Shown: positions 15,613-23,750 of the stretch, in pieces
How the letters are laid out: each line of letters begins with the position of its first letter
Numbering within the stretch: position 1 is the first letter of the stretch
Assembly: GCF_019219825.1 (NCBI RefSeq)
Contig: NZ_JAHUXH010000001.1
Location: 496,001-560,000 of the forward strand
Reading direction: 5' to 3'
DNA: 64,000 nucleotides
Origin: Streptomyces sp. TRM70350
Lineage (GTDB): Bacteria; Actinomycetota; Actinomycetes; Streptomycetales; Streptomycetaceae
Program-made: the position numbers and the translations under genes
The notes under the pieces: model-generated
Seen by the model: only the letters and a program-made list of their open reading frames with translations
Told to the model about the DNA's origin: nothing
Databases searched by the model: none

Positions 15613-15677
15613 GGGTGGTAGTGATCAAACAGCCGGGCAACGCTGGCGATTCCTCACCAGCGCCTGGAGTACCACCC
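15613..15677 (+). ncRNA. structured terC leader, candidate translational riboswitch
   Basis: GGGTGGTA (15613-15620) is perfectly complementary to TACCACCC (15670-15677), closing a 65-nt element. Inside, CGCTGG (15641-15646) pairs with CCAGCG (15657-15662) over a 10-nt loop. A competing CAGC (15630-15633)/GCTG (15642-15645) pairing is also possible. The ribosome-binding GGAG (15666-15669) lies between the inner hairpin and the closing strand, and the terC ATG starts one base after the stem. Folding could therefore gate ribosome access. TerC/Alx genes elsewhere are controlled by the yybP-ykoY manganese riboswitch, but its GGGGAGUAG hallmark is absent here. Confidence 0.6.
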
Positions 15678-15678
15678 T

Positions 15679-16647
15679 ATGAACGTCTCGCCGACCGTCT
15701 GGCTGCTGACCGTTGCGGTCCTCTGTGTCCTCGTCGCCGTCGACTTCTTCATCGGCCGCAAACCCCATGAGGTGTCGATCAGGGAAGCCGGCACCTGGAC
15801 GATCGTATGGATCGTGCTGGCCTGCGTGTTCGGGGTCGGGCTCGTCTTCTACGGCGGTGGCGGGCCGGCCGGGGAGTTCTTCGCCGGTTACATCACCGAG
15901 AAGTCACTGAGTGTCGACAACCTCTTCGTCTTCGTCCTGATCATGGCGAAGTTCTCGGTACCGGCGCAGTACCAGCAGCGGGTGCTGATGATCGGTGTGC
16001 TGATGGCGCTGGTGCTGCGCGCGGTGTTCATCGCGGCCGGTGCGGCGATCATCTCGGCGTTCTCGTGGGTGTTCTACCTCTTCGGCGCCTTCCTGATCTG
16101 GACCGCCTGGAAGCTGATCCAGGACGCGCGCAAGGAGCAGCACGAGGAGGAGTACCAGGAGAACAAGCTGCTCAAGGCCGTCGAGCGGCGCTTCGGTGTG
16201 GCCGACCGGTATCACGGCACCAAGCTGTGGATCGAGCAGAACGGCAAGCGGGTCATGACCCCGATGCTGGTCGTGATGCTGGCCATCGGTTCCACCGACG
16301 TGCTGTTCGCGCTGGACTCCATCCCCGCCATCTACGGGCTGACCCAGGACCCGTACATCGTCTTCACCGCCAACGCCTTCGCGCTGATGGGCCTCAGGCA
16401 GCTGTACTTCCTCATCGGCGGCCTGCTGAAGAAGCTGGTCCACCTGTCGTACGGCCTGTCGCTCATCCTCGGCTTCATCGGCGTCAAGCTGGTGCTGCAC
16501 GCGCTGCACGAGTCCGGGGTCCACGTCCCGGAGATCAGCATCCCGTTCTCGCTGGGCTTCATCGTGCTGGTGCTCGCGGTCACGACGTTCACGAGCCTCA
16601 GGGCCACGCGCAAGCAGCAGCCCCGCGACGAGATCGGCGTCTCCTGA
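15679..16647 (+). CDS. TerC family integral membrane protein
   Basis: A 322-residue polytopic TerC/Alx-type membrane protein with about eight or nine hydrophobic segments. Signature pieces are AVDFFIGRKPHEVSIREA after the first helix, TEKSLSVDNLFVFVLIM with the conserved acidic residue, a cytoplasmic charged loop QDARKEQHEEEYQENK near residue 155, and AIGSTDVLFALDSIPAIYG with the paired Asp residues. Relatives export manganese or other metals, often coupled to alkaline stress or co-translocational metallation. The start is fixed by the leader structure and GGAG nine bases upstream. A strong hairpin follows the stop. Confidence 0.94.
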   Translation: MNVSPTVWLLTVAVLCVLVAVDFFIGRKPHEVSIREAGTWTIVWIVLACVFGVGLVFYGGGGPAGEFFAGYITEKSLSVDNLFVFVLIMAKFSVPAQYQQRVLMIGVLMALVLRAVFIAAGAAIISAFSWVFYLFGAFLIWTAWKLIQDARKEQHEEEYQENKLLKAVERRFGVADRYHGTKLWIEQNGKRVMTPMLVVMLAIGSTDVLFALDSIPAIYGLTQDPYIVFTANAFALMGLRQLYFLIGGLLKKLVHLSYGLSLILGFIGVKLVLHALHESGVHVPEISIPFSLGFIVLVLAVTTFTSLRATRKQQPRDEIGVS

Positions 16648-16682
16648 CTCTCGCCCACGGCGGTCCCCGCTCCGGACGCAGT

Positions 16683-16729
16683 CGGCCGGCCCCGACCCCC
16701 GCTCAGTCGGGTCGGAGCCGGCCGGGTTT
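16683..16729 (+). terminator. terminator hairpin after terC (bidirectional)
   Basis: CGGCCGGC (16683-16690) pairs with GCCGGCCG (16717-16724), extended inside by CCGACCC/GGGTCGG, and is followed by GGTTTC. It lies between the convergent terC and flavin reductase genes and could end transcripts from both sides. Confidence 0.8.
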
Positions 16730-16741
16730 CAGGGCCCGCGA

Positions 16742-17302
16742 TCAGGCGGCCTGCTCGGTCGCCCGCCCGTGCACGCGCGCCACGACCTCCGTGAGCTGCG
16801 CGGCGACCTCGGCGTCGTCGGCCGGGTGGGTCTCGGCGAAGCGGGTCACGGAGCCCGGGATGGAGAGCTTGACGTCCTCCAGCACCTTGGCGCCGGCGAT
16901 GCCCAGCGACTTGCGGGTCTCGTCCTGCGCCCAGACGCCGCCGTACTGGCCGAAGGCGGTACCGACCACGGCGACCGGCTTGCCGGTGAGCGCGCCGGCG
17001 CCGTACGGGCGGGACAGCCAGTCGATGGCGTTCTTCAGTACGGCCGGGATGGTGCCGTTGTACTCCGGCGTGAACAGCAGCAGGGCGTCGGCGGAGGCCG
17101 CGGCCTCGCGCAGGCGGGTGGCGGGCGCCGGGACGGTGCCCTCGACGTCGATGTCCTCGTTGTAGAAGGGGACCTCGGCCAGGCCCTCGAACAGCTGGAC
17201 GTCGACGCCCTCGGGCGCGAGCTTGACGGCGGCCTCGGCCAGCTGGCGGTTGTGCGAACCGGCGCGGAGGCTGCCGACGAGCGCGAGGATGCGTACAGAC
17301 AT
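16742..17302 (-). CDS. NAD(P)H-dependent FMN reductase
   Basis: A 186-residue flavodoxin-like reductase. The FMN phosphate loop is VGSLRAGSHNRQLAEA near residue 8, and TPEYNGTIPAVLKNAIDWLS near residue 80 is the family hallmark. It transfers electrons from NAD(P)H to FMN or small quinone/azo/chromate acceptors in the cytoplasm. The ATG at 17300-17302 begins MSVRILALVG. It is divergent from a TetR gene with two matching palindromes between them, so it is the likely target of that repressor. Confidence 0.92.
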   Translation of the reverse strand: MSVRILALVGSLRAGSHNRQLAEAAVKLAPEGVDVQLFEGLAEVPFYNEDIDVEGTVPAPATRLREAAASADALLLFTPEYNGTIPAVLKNAIDWLSRPYGAGALTGKPVAVVGTAFGQYGGVWAQDETRKSLGIAGAKVLEDVKLSIPGSVTRFAETHPADDAEVAAQLTEVVARVHGRATEQAA

Positions 17303-17338
17303 GGGAACTCCTGGGGGATGCAACACGAGCGAGGTATC

Positions 17339-17389
17339 CGGACCGAGGTCCGTTTAATGTTGTAGCACCCTAACCGGACCGCGGTCCAG
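17339..17389. promoter_or_regulatory. two TetR-type operators in the divergent promoter
   Basis: CGGACCGAGGTCCG (17339-17352) and CCGGACCGCGGTCCAG (17374-17389) share the arms GGACC/GGTCC with a two-base centre and are 35 bases apart. They occupy the 115-bp region between the flavin reductase and TetR starts, where one repressor could shut both promoters. Confidence 0.75.
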
Positions 17390-17417
17390 TTTCTTCCCGG
17401 TGCTTTACGCTGTCTTC

Positions 17418-18137
17418 ATGTCCGCCTCCCTGCCACCCCTCCCGGAACCCCACGAGTCCCTGGGCACACCCGCGTTGCTCCAACTCGGCCCGTCGGTCGA
17501 GGAGCAGTGCCTGCGCGCGGACGCCGCGCGCAACCGCGCCCGGCTGCTGGAGGCCGCCGGGCGGCTGGTCGCGGAGCAGGGCGCGGCGGCGCTCACCATG
17601 GAGGCGGTGGCCGCGGCCGCGTCGGTGGGCAAGGGCACGGTCTTCCGCCGTTTCGGGGACCGGGTCGGGCTGCTGACGGCACTGCTCGACCACTCCGAGA
17701 AGAAGTTCCAGGCCGCGTTCCTCGGCGGGCCGCCGCCGCTCGGGCCCGGCGCGCCACCGGTGGAGCGGCTGCGCGCGTTCGGCTGTGCGTCGCTGCGGCG
17801 GTCGGTGGAGCAACTGGACCTCCAGCTCGCCGCCGAGCGCGGCCCCGACCGCCGTTACACCGCGCCGCCCCGGCTGCTGCTGAACGGGCACCTGCTCATG
17901 CTGCTGCGGCAGGTGGTCCCCGACGCGGACTGCGAAGTGCTCGCCCAGACGCTGATGGGGTACCTCGACCCCGCCGTGGTCCATCACCTGATCAAGCACT
18001 GCGGTATGCCGCTGGAGCGGCTGGAGACCGGGTGGATCGACCTGGTGGCGCGGGTGACGCGGACCGAGTGCCCGCCCGCCGGGGTCCGCGTCGAGTTGCC
18101 TTCCGCGGAGCCGCCCTGCGTCGAGCCGCCCTGCTGA
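17418..18137 (+). CDS. TetR family transcriptional regulator
   Basis: A 239-residue TetR repressor. The helix-turn-helix lies at about residues 38-85 (RARLLEAAGRLVAEQG, LTMEAVAAAASVGKGTVFRRF), after an unusual ~33-residue N-terminal extension. The ligand domain follows; the last ~25 residues are Pro/Glu-rich with a repeated EPPC motif. The ATG at 17418 is preferred over one at 17400, which lies too close to the operators. It should control itself and the divergent flavin reductase through the GGACC/GGTCC palindromes, with a flavin-reducible or electrophilic compound a plausible but unproven inducer. Confidence 0.92.
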   Translation: MSASLPPLPEPHESLGTPALLQLGPSVEEQCLRADAARNRARLLEAAGRLVAEQGAAALTMEAVAAAASVGKGTVFRRFGDRVGLLTALLDHSEKKFQAAFLGGPPPLGPGAPPVERLRAFGCASLRRSVEQLDLQLAAERGPDRRYTAPPRLLLNGHLLMLLRQVVPDADCEVLAQTLMGYLDPAVVHHLIKHCGMPLERLETGWIDLVARVTRTECPPAGVRVELPSAEPPCVEPPC

Positions 18138-18297
18138 GAGGCGCGGCGGGCCGATGGTCGGCCGTGGGCGCGAGGGCGGCCTCCCGGTCCGAGGGTGCCG
18201 CTCCAGCACGTGCGCCAGTGTGCGAGAAAGCCCCGGCCCGCACCGAGCGCGAAGAGGGAGCCGCCGCCGACCACCTCGTCGGCGACCGGCTGCCGCG

Positions 18298-18331
18298 TTG
18301 CACAAACGCTCGTCGCGAACGCGTACGTTCG
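18298..18331 (+). promoter_or_regulatory. lacI-type promoter overlapped by a palindrome
   Basis: TTGCAC near 18299 is a possible -35 box. CGAACG (18316-18321) and CGTTCG (18326-18331) form a perfect palindrome with centre CGTA, covering the expected -10 region about 55 bases before the LacI-family start. Autoregulation by that protein is the natural reading. No other copy was noticed in the window. Confidence 0.5.
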
Positions 18332-18386
18332 TTGAAGGGAAGAGCACCTTCCCCCGCCCGAGCCACGCCCCACCGCCTCTGCCAAG

Positions 18387-19433
18387 ATGCGGTACGTCAT
18401 GGTGCAGATACCGAACACGCCCGCGTCCGCGCCGCCCGCCCAGCGCTCCGTGCCGACGAGCGCCGATGTGGCCCGGCTGGCCGGCGTCTCGCGCGCGACC
18501 GTCTCGTACGTCCTGAACAACACCAGCGCCGTCCGGATCAGCGAGCCCACGCGGCGCAGGGTCCACGAGGCCGCGAAGGAACTCGGGTACGTCCCGCACG
18601 CGGCCGCCCGCAGCCTGCGCGCCGGGCACAGCCGGATGGTCCTCATGCCCGCCCCGGCCATCCCGGCCGGTCCGCTCTACAGCCGGTTCATCAACGAACT
18701 CCAGTGGGCCCTCAGCCGCCTCGACTACACGGTCGTCCAGTACGGCACCCTCGGCCTGCACGGCGACGAGGCCGCCCGGGCCTGGGCCGAACTGCGGCCG
18801 GTGGCCGTGCTGGTGCCCGGCCAGGGCCTCGGCCCGCAGGGCGTGGCGGTCCTCAAGCGCTCCGGCGCCCGGGCCGTGGTCACCCTCGGCCCGGCGAGCG
18901 TCGAGGGCGCGCACGCCCTGCTCATGGACCACGCGGCCGTCGGCCAGGTGGCAGGCGGCCACCTGTACGAACGCGGCCGCCGCCGGATCGGCGTCGTCGT
19001 CCCCGAGGAGCCCGGCCTGGAGGTCTACTCCAAGCCCCGCCTGGACGGCGTACGACAGGCCCTGCACGGCACGGACGCGGTCGTCACCGAACTGCCCCTC
19101 GCCCACGAGGAGGCGGCCGCCGCCCGCCTCGCCGCGCGCTGGCGGTCGCTCGGCCTCGACGCGGTCTTCGCGTACAACGACGAGTACGCGATGCTGCTGA
19201 TGCGCGCGCTGCAGGACAAGGGCGTGCGGATCCCCGAGGACACGGCGGTGATCGGCGCCGACGACCTGATGCTGGGCCGGCTGCTGCGGCCCCGGCTCAG
19301 CACCGTCCACATCGAGCTGCCGTCCGGCCGGGAACTCGCGGAACTGGTCGACCGCGCGGTGCGCGACCCGGGCGCCGCGCCCGAGCGGCACGAGGTACTG
19401 GGCGCCGAGGTGGTGCACCGCGACTCCAGCTGA
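18387..19433 (+). CDS. LacI family transcriptional regulator
   Basis: A 348-residue LacI/PurR repressor. The DNA-binding helices are at residues ~29-75 (SADVARLAGVSRATVSYVLN with hinge helix AAARSLRAG). The periplasmic-binding-like effector domain continues to AVIGADDLMLGRLLRPRLST near the C terminus. An ATG at 18387 and another at 18399 are both possible; neither has a good ribosome site, so the message may be close to leaderless. It sits upstream of an aldehyde dehydrogenase gene, but a 116-bp gap without clear operators separates them, so the regulon is unclear. Confidence 0.9.
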   Translation: MRYVMVQIPNTPASAPPAQRSVPTSADVARLAGVSRATVSYVLNNTSAVRISEPTRRRVHEAAKELGYVPHAAARSLRAGHSRMVLMPAPAIPAGPLYSRFINELQWALSRLDYTVVQYGTLGLHGDEAARAWAELRPVAVLVPGQGLGPQGVAVLKRSGARAVVTLGPASVEGAHALLMDHAAVGQVAGGHLYERGRRRIGVVVPEEPGLEVYSKPRLDGVRQALHGTDAVVTELPLAHEEAAAARLAARWRSLGLDAVFAYNDEYAMLLMRALQDKGVRIPEDTAVIGADDLMLGRLLRPRLSTVHIELPSGRELAELVDRAVRDPGAAPERHEVLGAEVVHRDSS

Positions 19434-19549
19434 CGTCCTGCTCCGCCCGGACCGCCGACGCATACTCGAAGGTGTGCTGGAACGTCGTGCGGCCGGGGGT
19501 GCGTTTGCCGTACCCACATGACCGCCGGTGACCCGAACGGAGCGCCGCC

Positions 19550-20986
19550 ATGCCGTTGCTCGATCCCAGGACCTGGCAGCCCCGCCCTCCGGCGGGGGAC
19601 GAGTACGCCGTCATCGAGCCCGCCACGGGGGACACGCTCGGCCACGCCCGCCTCGCGACCGCCGACGACATCGCCTCCGCCGCCGAGGCCGCCCTCGCCG
19701 CCCAGCGCGAGTGGGCCCGCGTTCCGCACTTCGTGCGGGCCGGGGTGCTGCGGCGAGCCGGGGACCTGTTCACCGCGCACGCCGACGAACTGCGCGCATG
19801 GCTCGTCCGCGAGTCCGGCTCCATCCCGGGCAAGGCGGACTTCGAGCTGCATGTCGCCGCCCAGGAGTGCTACGAGGCCGCCGGGCTGGCCTCCCGCCCG
19901 ACCGGGCACGTCCTGCCCAGCGAGATGCCCCGGCTGTCGTACACCCGGCGGGCCCCGGTCGGCGTCGTGGGCGTGATCGCCCCGTTCAACGCGCCGCTGA
20001 TCCTGGCCATCCGGTCGGTCGCCCCGGCCCTGGCGCTCGGCAACGCCGTCGTGCTCAAACCGGACCCGCGCACCGCCGTCTGCGGCGGGTTCTCCCTCGC
20101 CGCCGTCCTCGCGGAGGCGGGCCTGCCCGAGGACCTGCTGCACGTGCTGCCGGGCGGCCCTGAAGCGGGCCAGGCGCTGGTCGCCGACCCGCGGGTGCCG
20201 GTCATCTCCTTCACCGGCTCCACCGCGGCCGGGCGCGCGGTCGGCGAGACCGCCGGACGCCACCTCAAACGCGCCCACCTGGAACTCGGCGGCAACTCCG
20301 CCCTGATCGTGCTCGACGACGCCGACCTCGACGCGGTGATCTCCACGGCGGCCTGGGGCTCGTTCTTCCACCAGGGCCAGATCTGCATGACGACCGGCCG
20401 CCATCTGGTGCACGCGTCGGTGTACGAGGAGTACGTCGAGCGCCTCGCCGCCCGGGCCGACTCGCTGGCCGTCGGCGACCCGTACCGCGACCGGGTCCAC
20501 CTCGGCCCGGTCATCGACCGCGAGCAGCTGGCCAAGGTGCACGGGCTGGTGGAGTCGAGCAGGGCCGAGGGCGCCCGGCTGGCCGCGGGCGGCAGCTACG
20601 AGCACCTCTTCTACCGGCCGACCGTCCTCGCCGGTGTCGACGACGACACCCCGGCCTATGCGGAGGAGGTGTTCGGCCCGGTCGCGCCGGTACGGTCCTT
20701 CAAGAGCGTCGAGGAGGCGGCCGACCTCGCCGCGCACACCCCGTACGGCCTCGCCCTCGGCATCGTCACCCGCGACGCGGCCCGCGGGCTCGAAATGGCC
20801 GAGCGGATCCCGACCGGCATCGTCCACATCAACGACCAGACCGTGAACGACGAGGCCGTGGCACCCTTCGGCGGGGTCGCCGCGTCCGGCACCGGCGCCC
20901 GCTTCGGCGGCGAGGCCAACCTGGAGGCGTTCACCGACCTGCGCTGGACGACGGTACGCGCGGACGTGGCGACGTACCCGTTCTAG
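19550..20986 (+). CDS. NAD-dependent aldehyde dehydrogenase (benzaldehyde/vanillin type)
   Basis: A 478-residue aldehyde dehydrogenase. The catalytic Cys is in FFHQGQICMTTGRH near residue 280 and the general-base Glu in AHLELGGNSALIV near 246. VGVIAPFNAPLILAIRS and the NAD loop FTGSTAAGRAV are also present. The MPLLDPRTW start and FNAPL segment resemble the benzaldehyde/vanillin dehydrogenase branch, which oxidises aromatic aldehydes to acids. The ATG follows AACGGAGCG. It ends three bases from the convergent thioredoxin gene. Confidence 0.92.
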   Translation: MPLLDPRTWQPRPPAGDEYAVIEPATGDTLGHARLATADDIASAAEAALAAQREWARVPHFVRAGVLRRAGDLFTAHADELRAWLVRESGSIPGKADFELHVAAQECYEAAGLASRPTGHVLPSEMPRLSYTRRAPVGVVGVIAPFNAPLILAIRSVAPALALGNAVVLKPDPRTAVCGGFSLAAVLAEAGLPEDLLHVLPGGPEAGQALVADPRVPVISFTGSTAAGRAVGETAGRHLKRAHLELGGNSALIVLDDADLDAVISTAAWGSFFHQGQICMTTGRHLVHASVYEEYVERLAARADSLAVGDPYRDRVHLGPVIDREQLAKVHGLVESSRAEGARLAAGGSYEHLFYRPTVLAGVDDDTPAYAEEVFGPVAPVRSFKSVEEAADLAAHTPYGLALGIVTRDAARGLEMAERIPTGIVHINDQTVNDEAVAPFGGVAASGTGARFGGEANLEAFTDLRWTTVRADVATYPF

Positions 20987-20989
20987 GGG

Positions 20990-21370
20990 TTACTCGCCCC
21001 CCTGCTGCCCCTGCTGCTCGGCGACCGCCTTGCGGACCTCGTCCATGTCCAGCTTGCGGGCCTGGCCGATGACGTCGGCCAGCGCGGCCTCGGGCAGGGC
21101 ACCCGGCTGCGCGAACACGGCGACCCGGTCACGCACGATCATCAGCGTGGGGATCGACTGGATGCCGAAGGCCTGGGCCAGCTCCGGCTGCGCCTCGGTG
21201 TCCACCTTGCCGAACACCAGGTCCGGGTTCTCCTCCGCCGCCTTCTCGTAGACCGGCGCGAACTGACGGCACGGCCCGCACCAGGACGCCCAGAAATCGA
21301 TCAGGACGAAGTCGTTGTCCGTGACCGTCTGGTCGAAGTTCTCCTTGGTGAGTTCCACGGTGTGGCTCAT
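20990..21370 (-). CDS. thioredoxin
   Basis: A 126-residue thioredoxin with the intact active site FWASWCGPCRQF near residue 32, cis-Pro in SIPTLMIV near residue 74, and a charged C-terminal tail ending in Gln/Gly repeats that extends about 15 residues beyond the usual fold. The ATG at 21368-21370 gives MSHTVELTKENF. It reduces protein disulphides. It is divergent from a disulphide oxidoreductase gene, though nothing shows they are partners. Confidence 0.96.
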   Translation of the reverse strand: MSHTVELTKENFDQTVTDNDFVLIDFWASWCGPCRQFAPVYEKAAEENPDLVFGKVDTEAQPELAQAFGIQSIPTLMIVRDRVAVFAQPGALPEAALADVIGQARKLDMDEVRKAVAEQQGQQGGE

Positions 21371-21530
21371 GGCGTGATCCCTACTTCCTGGTGTGGGGGC
21401 GAAGCCGTCGGCAAAAACACGGCCGGGACGTCGAGTATTCCGTCGGGTGTTCCGCACCCGCCCGGCCGATCATGCAACGGCGCGCTTACCCCTGTGGCCA
21501 CGCGCCACACCACCCACCAGACTGAGCCCC

Positions 21531-22964
21531 ATGACGGAAAAGGAATCCATCGCCTACGACGTCGTGGTGCTGGGCGCCGGGCCCGTGGGGGAGAACGTCG
21601 CCGACCGCACCCGCGCGGCCGGCCTGTCCACCGCGGTCGTGGAGAGCGAACTGGTCGGCGGCGAGTGCTCGTACTGGGCCTGTGTGCCCAGCAAGGCCCT
21701 GCTGCGCCCGGTCATCGCCCGCGCGGACGCCCGCCGGGTGCCGGGCCTGCGCCAGTCGGTGCAGGGCGACCTCGACGCGCCCGCCGTCCTCGCCCACCGG
21801 GACTACTACACCTCCCACTGGAAGGACGACGGCCAGGTCCAGTGGCTCGACGGCATCGGCGCCGACCTGCACCGCGGCCACGGCCGCCTCGCCGGACCGC
21901 GCACGGTCGTCGTGACCGGCCCCGACGGCGGGCAGCGCACCCTCACCGCCCGGCACGCCGTCGCCGTGTGCACCGGCAGCCGCGCACAGCTGCCCGACCT
22001 GCCCGGACTCGCCGACGTGCGGCCCTGGACAAGCCGGGAGGCCACCAGCGCCAAGGAGGTGCCCGGCCGGCTGATCGTGGTGGGCGGTGGTGTGGTCGCC
22101 ACCGAGATGGCCACCGTCTGGCAGGCCCTCGGCTCCCAGGTCACCGTCCTGGTCCGCGGCAAGGGTCTGCTGAACCGCATGGAGCCGTTCGCCGGCGAAC
22201 TGGTCGCCGAGGCGCTCACCGAGGCCGGCGCGGACGTCCGCACGGGCACCTCGGTCGAGTCGGTGACCCGCCACAACGGCACCGTCGTCGCCGTGACCGA
22301 CCACGGCGACCGCATCGAGGCCGACGAGATCCTCTTCGCCACCGGCCGCGCCCCGCGCACCGACGACATCGGCCTCGACACCGTCGGCCTGGAACCGGGC
22401 TCCTGGATGTCCGTCGACGACAGCCTGCGCGTCACCGGCACCGACTGGCTGTACGCGGTCGGTGACGTCAACCACCGCGCCCTGCTCACCCACCAGGGCA
22501 AGTACCAGGCCCGCATCGCGGGCGCCGCCATCGCCGCCCGCGCATCCGGCGAACCCGCCCTGGAGTCCGACGCCTGGGGCGCCCACGCCGCCACCGCCGA
22601 CCACGCGGCCGTCCCGCAGGTCGTCTTCACCGACCCGGAGGCGGCCGCCGTCGGGCTCTCGCTGGCGGAGGCCGAGCAGGCCGGACACCGCGTCCGCGCG
22701 ATCGACGTCGACCTCTCCTCGGTCGCCGGAGCGGGCCTGTACGCCGACGGCTACCGGGGGCGCGCCCGCATGGTCGTCGACGTGGAGCGCGAGATCCTGC
22801 GCGGGGTGACCTTCGTCGGCCCGGGCGTCGGGGAGCTGATCCACTCGGCGAGCATCGCCGTCGCCGGAGAGGTGCCGGTCAGCCGGCTGTGGCATGCGGT
22901 GCCGTCGTACCCCACGATCAGCGAGGTGTGGCTGCGGCTGCTGGAGAGCTACCGGGACAACTGA
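21531..22964 (+). CDS. FAD-dependent pyridine nucleotide-disulphide oxidoreductase
   Basis: A 477-residue class I flavoprotein related to dihydrolipoamide dehydrogenase and mercuric reductase. FAD binding is VVVLGAGPVGENVADRTRAAG; the redox pair is C-X4-C in GGECSYWACVPSK, a variant of the usual GGTCVNVGCIPSK. The NAD(P) fold is IVVGGGVVATEMATVWQALG; the second FAD motif is WLYAVGDVNHRALLTHQG. The C-terminal His-Glu region reads HAVPSYPTISE, longer than the usual HPTLSE. It is not next to 2-oxoacid dehydrogenase genes, so the acceptor may be another disulphide. The ATG at 21531 is the only start that gives the FAD motif near the N terminus. Confidence 0.9.
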   Translation: MTEKESIAYDVVVLGAGPVGENVADRTRAAGLSTAVVESELVGGECSYWACVPSKALLRPVIARADARRVPGLRQSVQGDLDAPAVLAHRDYYTSHWKDDGQVQWLDGIGADLHRGHGRLAGPRTVVVTGPDGGQRTLTARHAVAVCTGSRAQLPDLPGLADVRPWTSREATSAKEVPGRLIVVGGGVVATEMATVWQALGSQVTVLVRGKGLLNRMEPFAGELVAEALTEAGADVRTGTSVESVTRHNGTVVAVTDHGDRIEADEILFATGRAPRTDDIGLDTVGLEPGSWMSVDDSLRVTGTDWLYAVGDVNHRALLTHQGKYQARIAGAAIAARASGEPALESDAWGAHAATADHAAVPQVVFTDPEAAAVGLSLAEAEQAGHRVRAIDVDLSSVAGAGLYADGYRGRARMVVDVEREILRGVTFVGPGVGELIHSASIAVAGEVPVSRLWHAVPSYPTISEVWLRLLESYRDN

Positions 22965-22973
22965 ACCCGAGGC

Positions 22974-23621
22974 TCATTCCGGCAGGTCGAAGCCCAGCTC
23001 CCGCGCGGCCGCCACCGGCGTCGGCTGCGCCCAGCGTTCCGCCACGGTGTGGTTCGCGGACAGGGAGCGCAACTCGGCTCGGTCGACGTAGAGCACGCCG
23101 TCCAGGTGGTCCGTCTCGTGCTGCACGATCCGGGCGGGCCACCCGGCGAGCACCTCGTCCACGCAACGGCCGTCCGCATCCGAGCCGGTCAGCCGCACCC
23201 GCGTGGGCCGGGCCACCACCGCCTGCCAGCCCGGCACGCTCAGACAGCCCTCGAAGAACCCGGCACGCGCCGCGCCGACCGGCTCGTACGCCGGATTCAC
23301 CAGCACCCGGAACGCCAGCGGCACCCGCCCACGCGCCAGCCGCACTTCCTCCGGCACCGGCGCCGGATCCTCGATCACCGCGATCCGCAGCGGCACGCCG
23401 ACCTGTGGCGCCGCCAGGCCGACCCCCGGGGCCGCGTGCATGGTGACGCGCAGCGCCCTGACGAACCGGGCCAGCAGCGCGGGCTCCAGCTGGCCGTCGT
23501 ACGGCTCGGCCGGTTGCCGCAGCACCGGATCGCCGGCCGCGACGATGGGCAAGGGGCCGTCCGTGGCGAGGAGTTGCTCGACGCGCTCGGCGAGCGGCAT
23601 ACGGTCACGGGGAGTTGCCAT
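22974..23621 (-). CDS. def: peptide deformylase
   Basis: Removes the formyl group from nascent N-terminal methionine. The 215-residue protein has all three motifs: GVGLAAPQV near residue 66, EGCLSVPGW near 123 (metal Cys), and QHETDHLDGVLY near 165 (two metal His and catalytic Glu). It is somewhat longer than typical (about 180) because of the N-terminal PLAERVEQLLA segment and C-terminal helix. It is probably one of several paralogues, as Streptomyces carry multiple deformylases; a housekeeping role cannot be assumed from this accessory location. Confidence 0.96.
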   Translation of the reverse strand: MATPRDRMPLAERVEQLLATDGPLPIVAAGDPVLRQPAEPYDGQLEPALLARFVRALRVTMHAAPGVGLAAPQVGVPLRIAVIEDPAPVPEEVRLARGRVPLAFRVLVNPAYEPVGAARAGFFEGCLSVPGWQAVVARPTRVRLTGSDADGRCVDEVLAGWPARIVQHETDHLDGVLYVDRAELRSLSANHTVAERWAQPTPVAAARELGFDLPE

Positions 23622-23650
23622 GGCGCCAGCATGCCATGACCCACCATCAC

Positions 23651-23664
23651 GTGACGCAGGTCAC
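23651..23664. promoter_or_regulatory. candidate Crp-type site between def and the PepSY gene
   Basis: GTGACGCAGGTCAC has half-sites GTGA and TCAC separated by six bases and fits GTG-N6-GNCAC, the form I recall for Streptomyces Crp. It lies 30 bases upstream of the deformylase start and 87 before the PepSY start, within their divergent promoter. Confidence 0.4.
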
Positions 23665-23750
23665 TCAACTCTCCGGGAACTCCCCGCTCTCCCACCCCGA
23701 CTACTGCACCACTACGGCCGAAAACCGTCCCCCTCCCCGGAGAACCACCG

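Noticed and set aside
15613..15677. Assignment of the terC leader to the yybP-ykoY manganese riboswitch
   Set aside because: The conserved GGGGAGUAG loop was not found, so only a candidate structured leader is claimed.
19434..19549. Minus-strand segment reading GRTTFQHTFEYASAVRAEQD like a protein C terminus
   Set aside because: Too short (about 30 codons) and without a recognisable family, start or ribosome site; may be chance or a very old relic.
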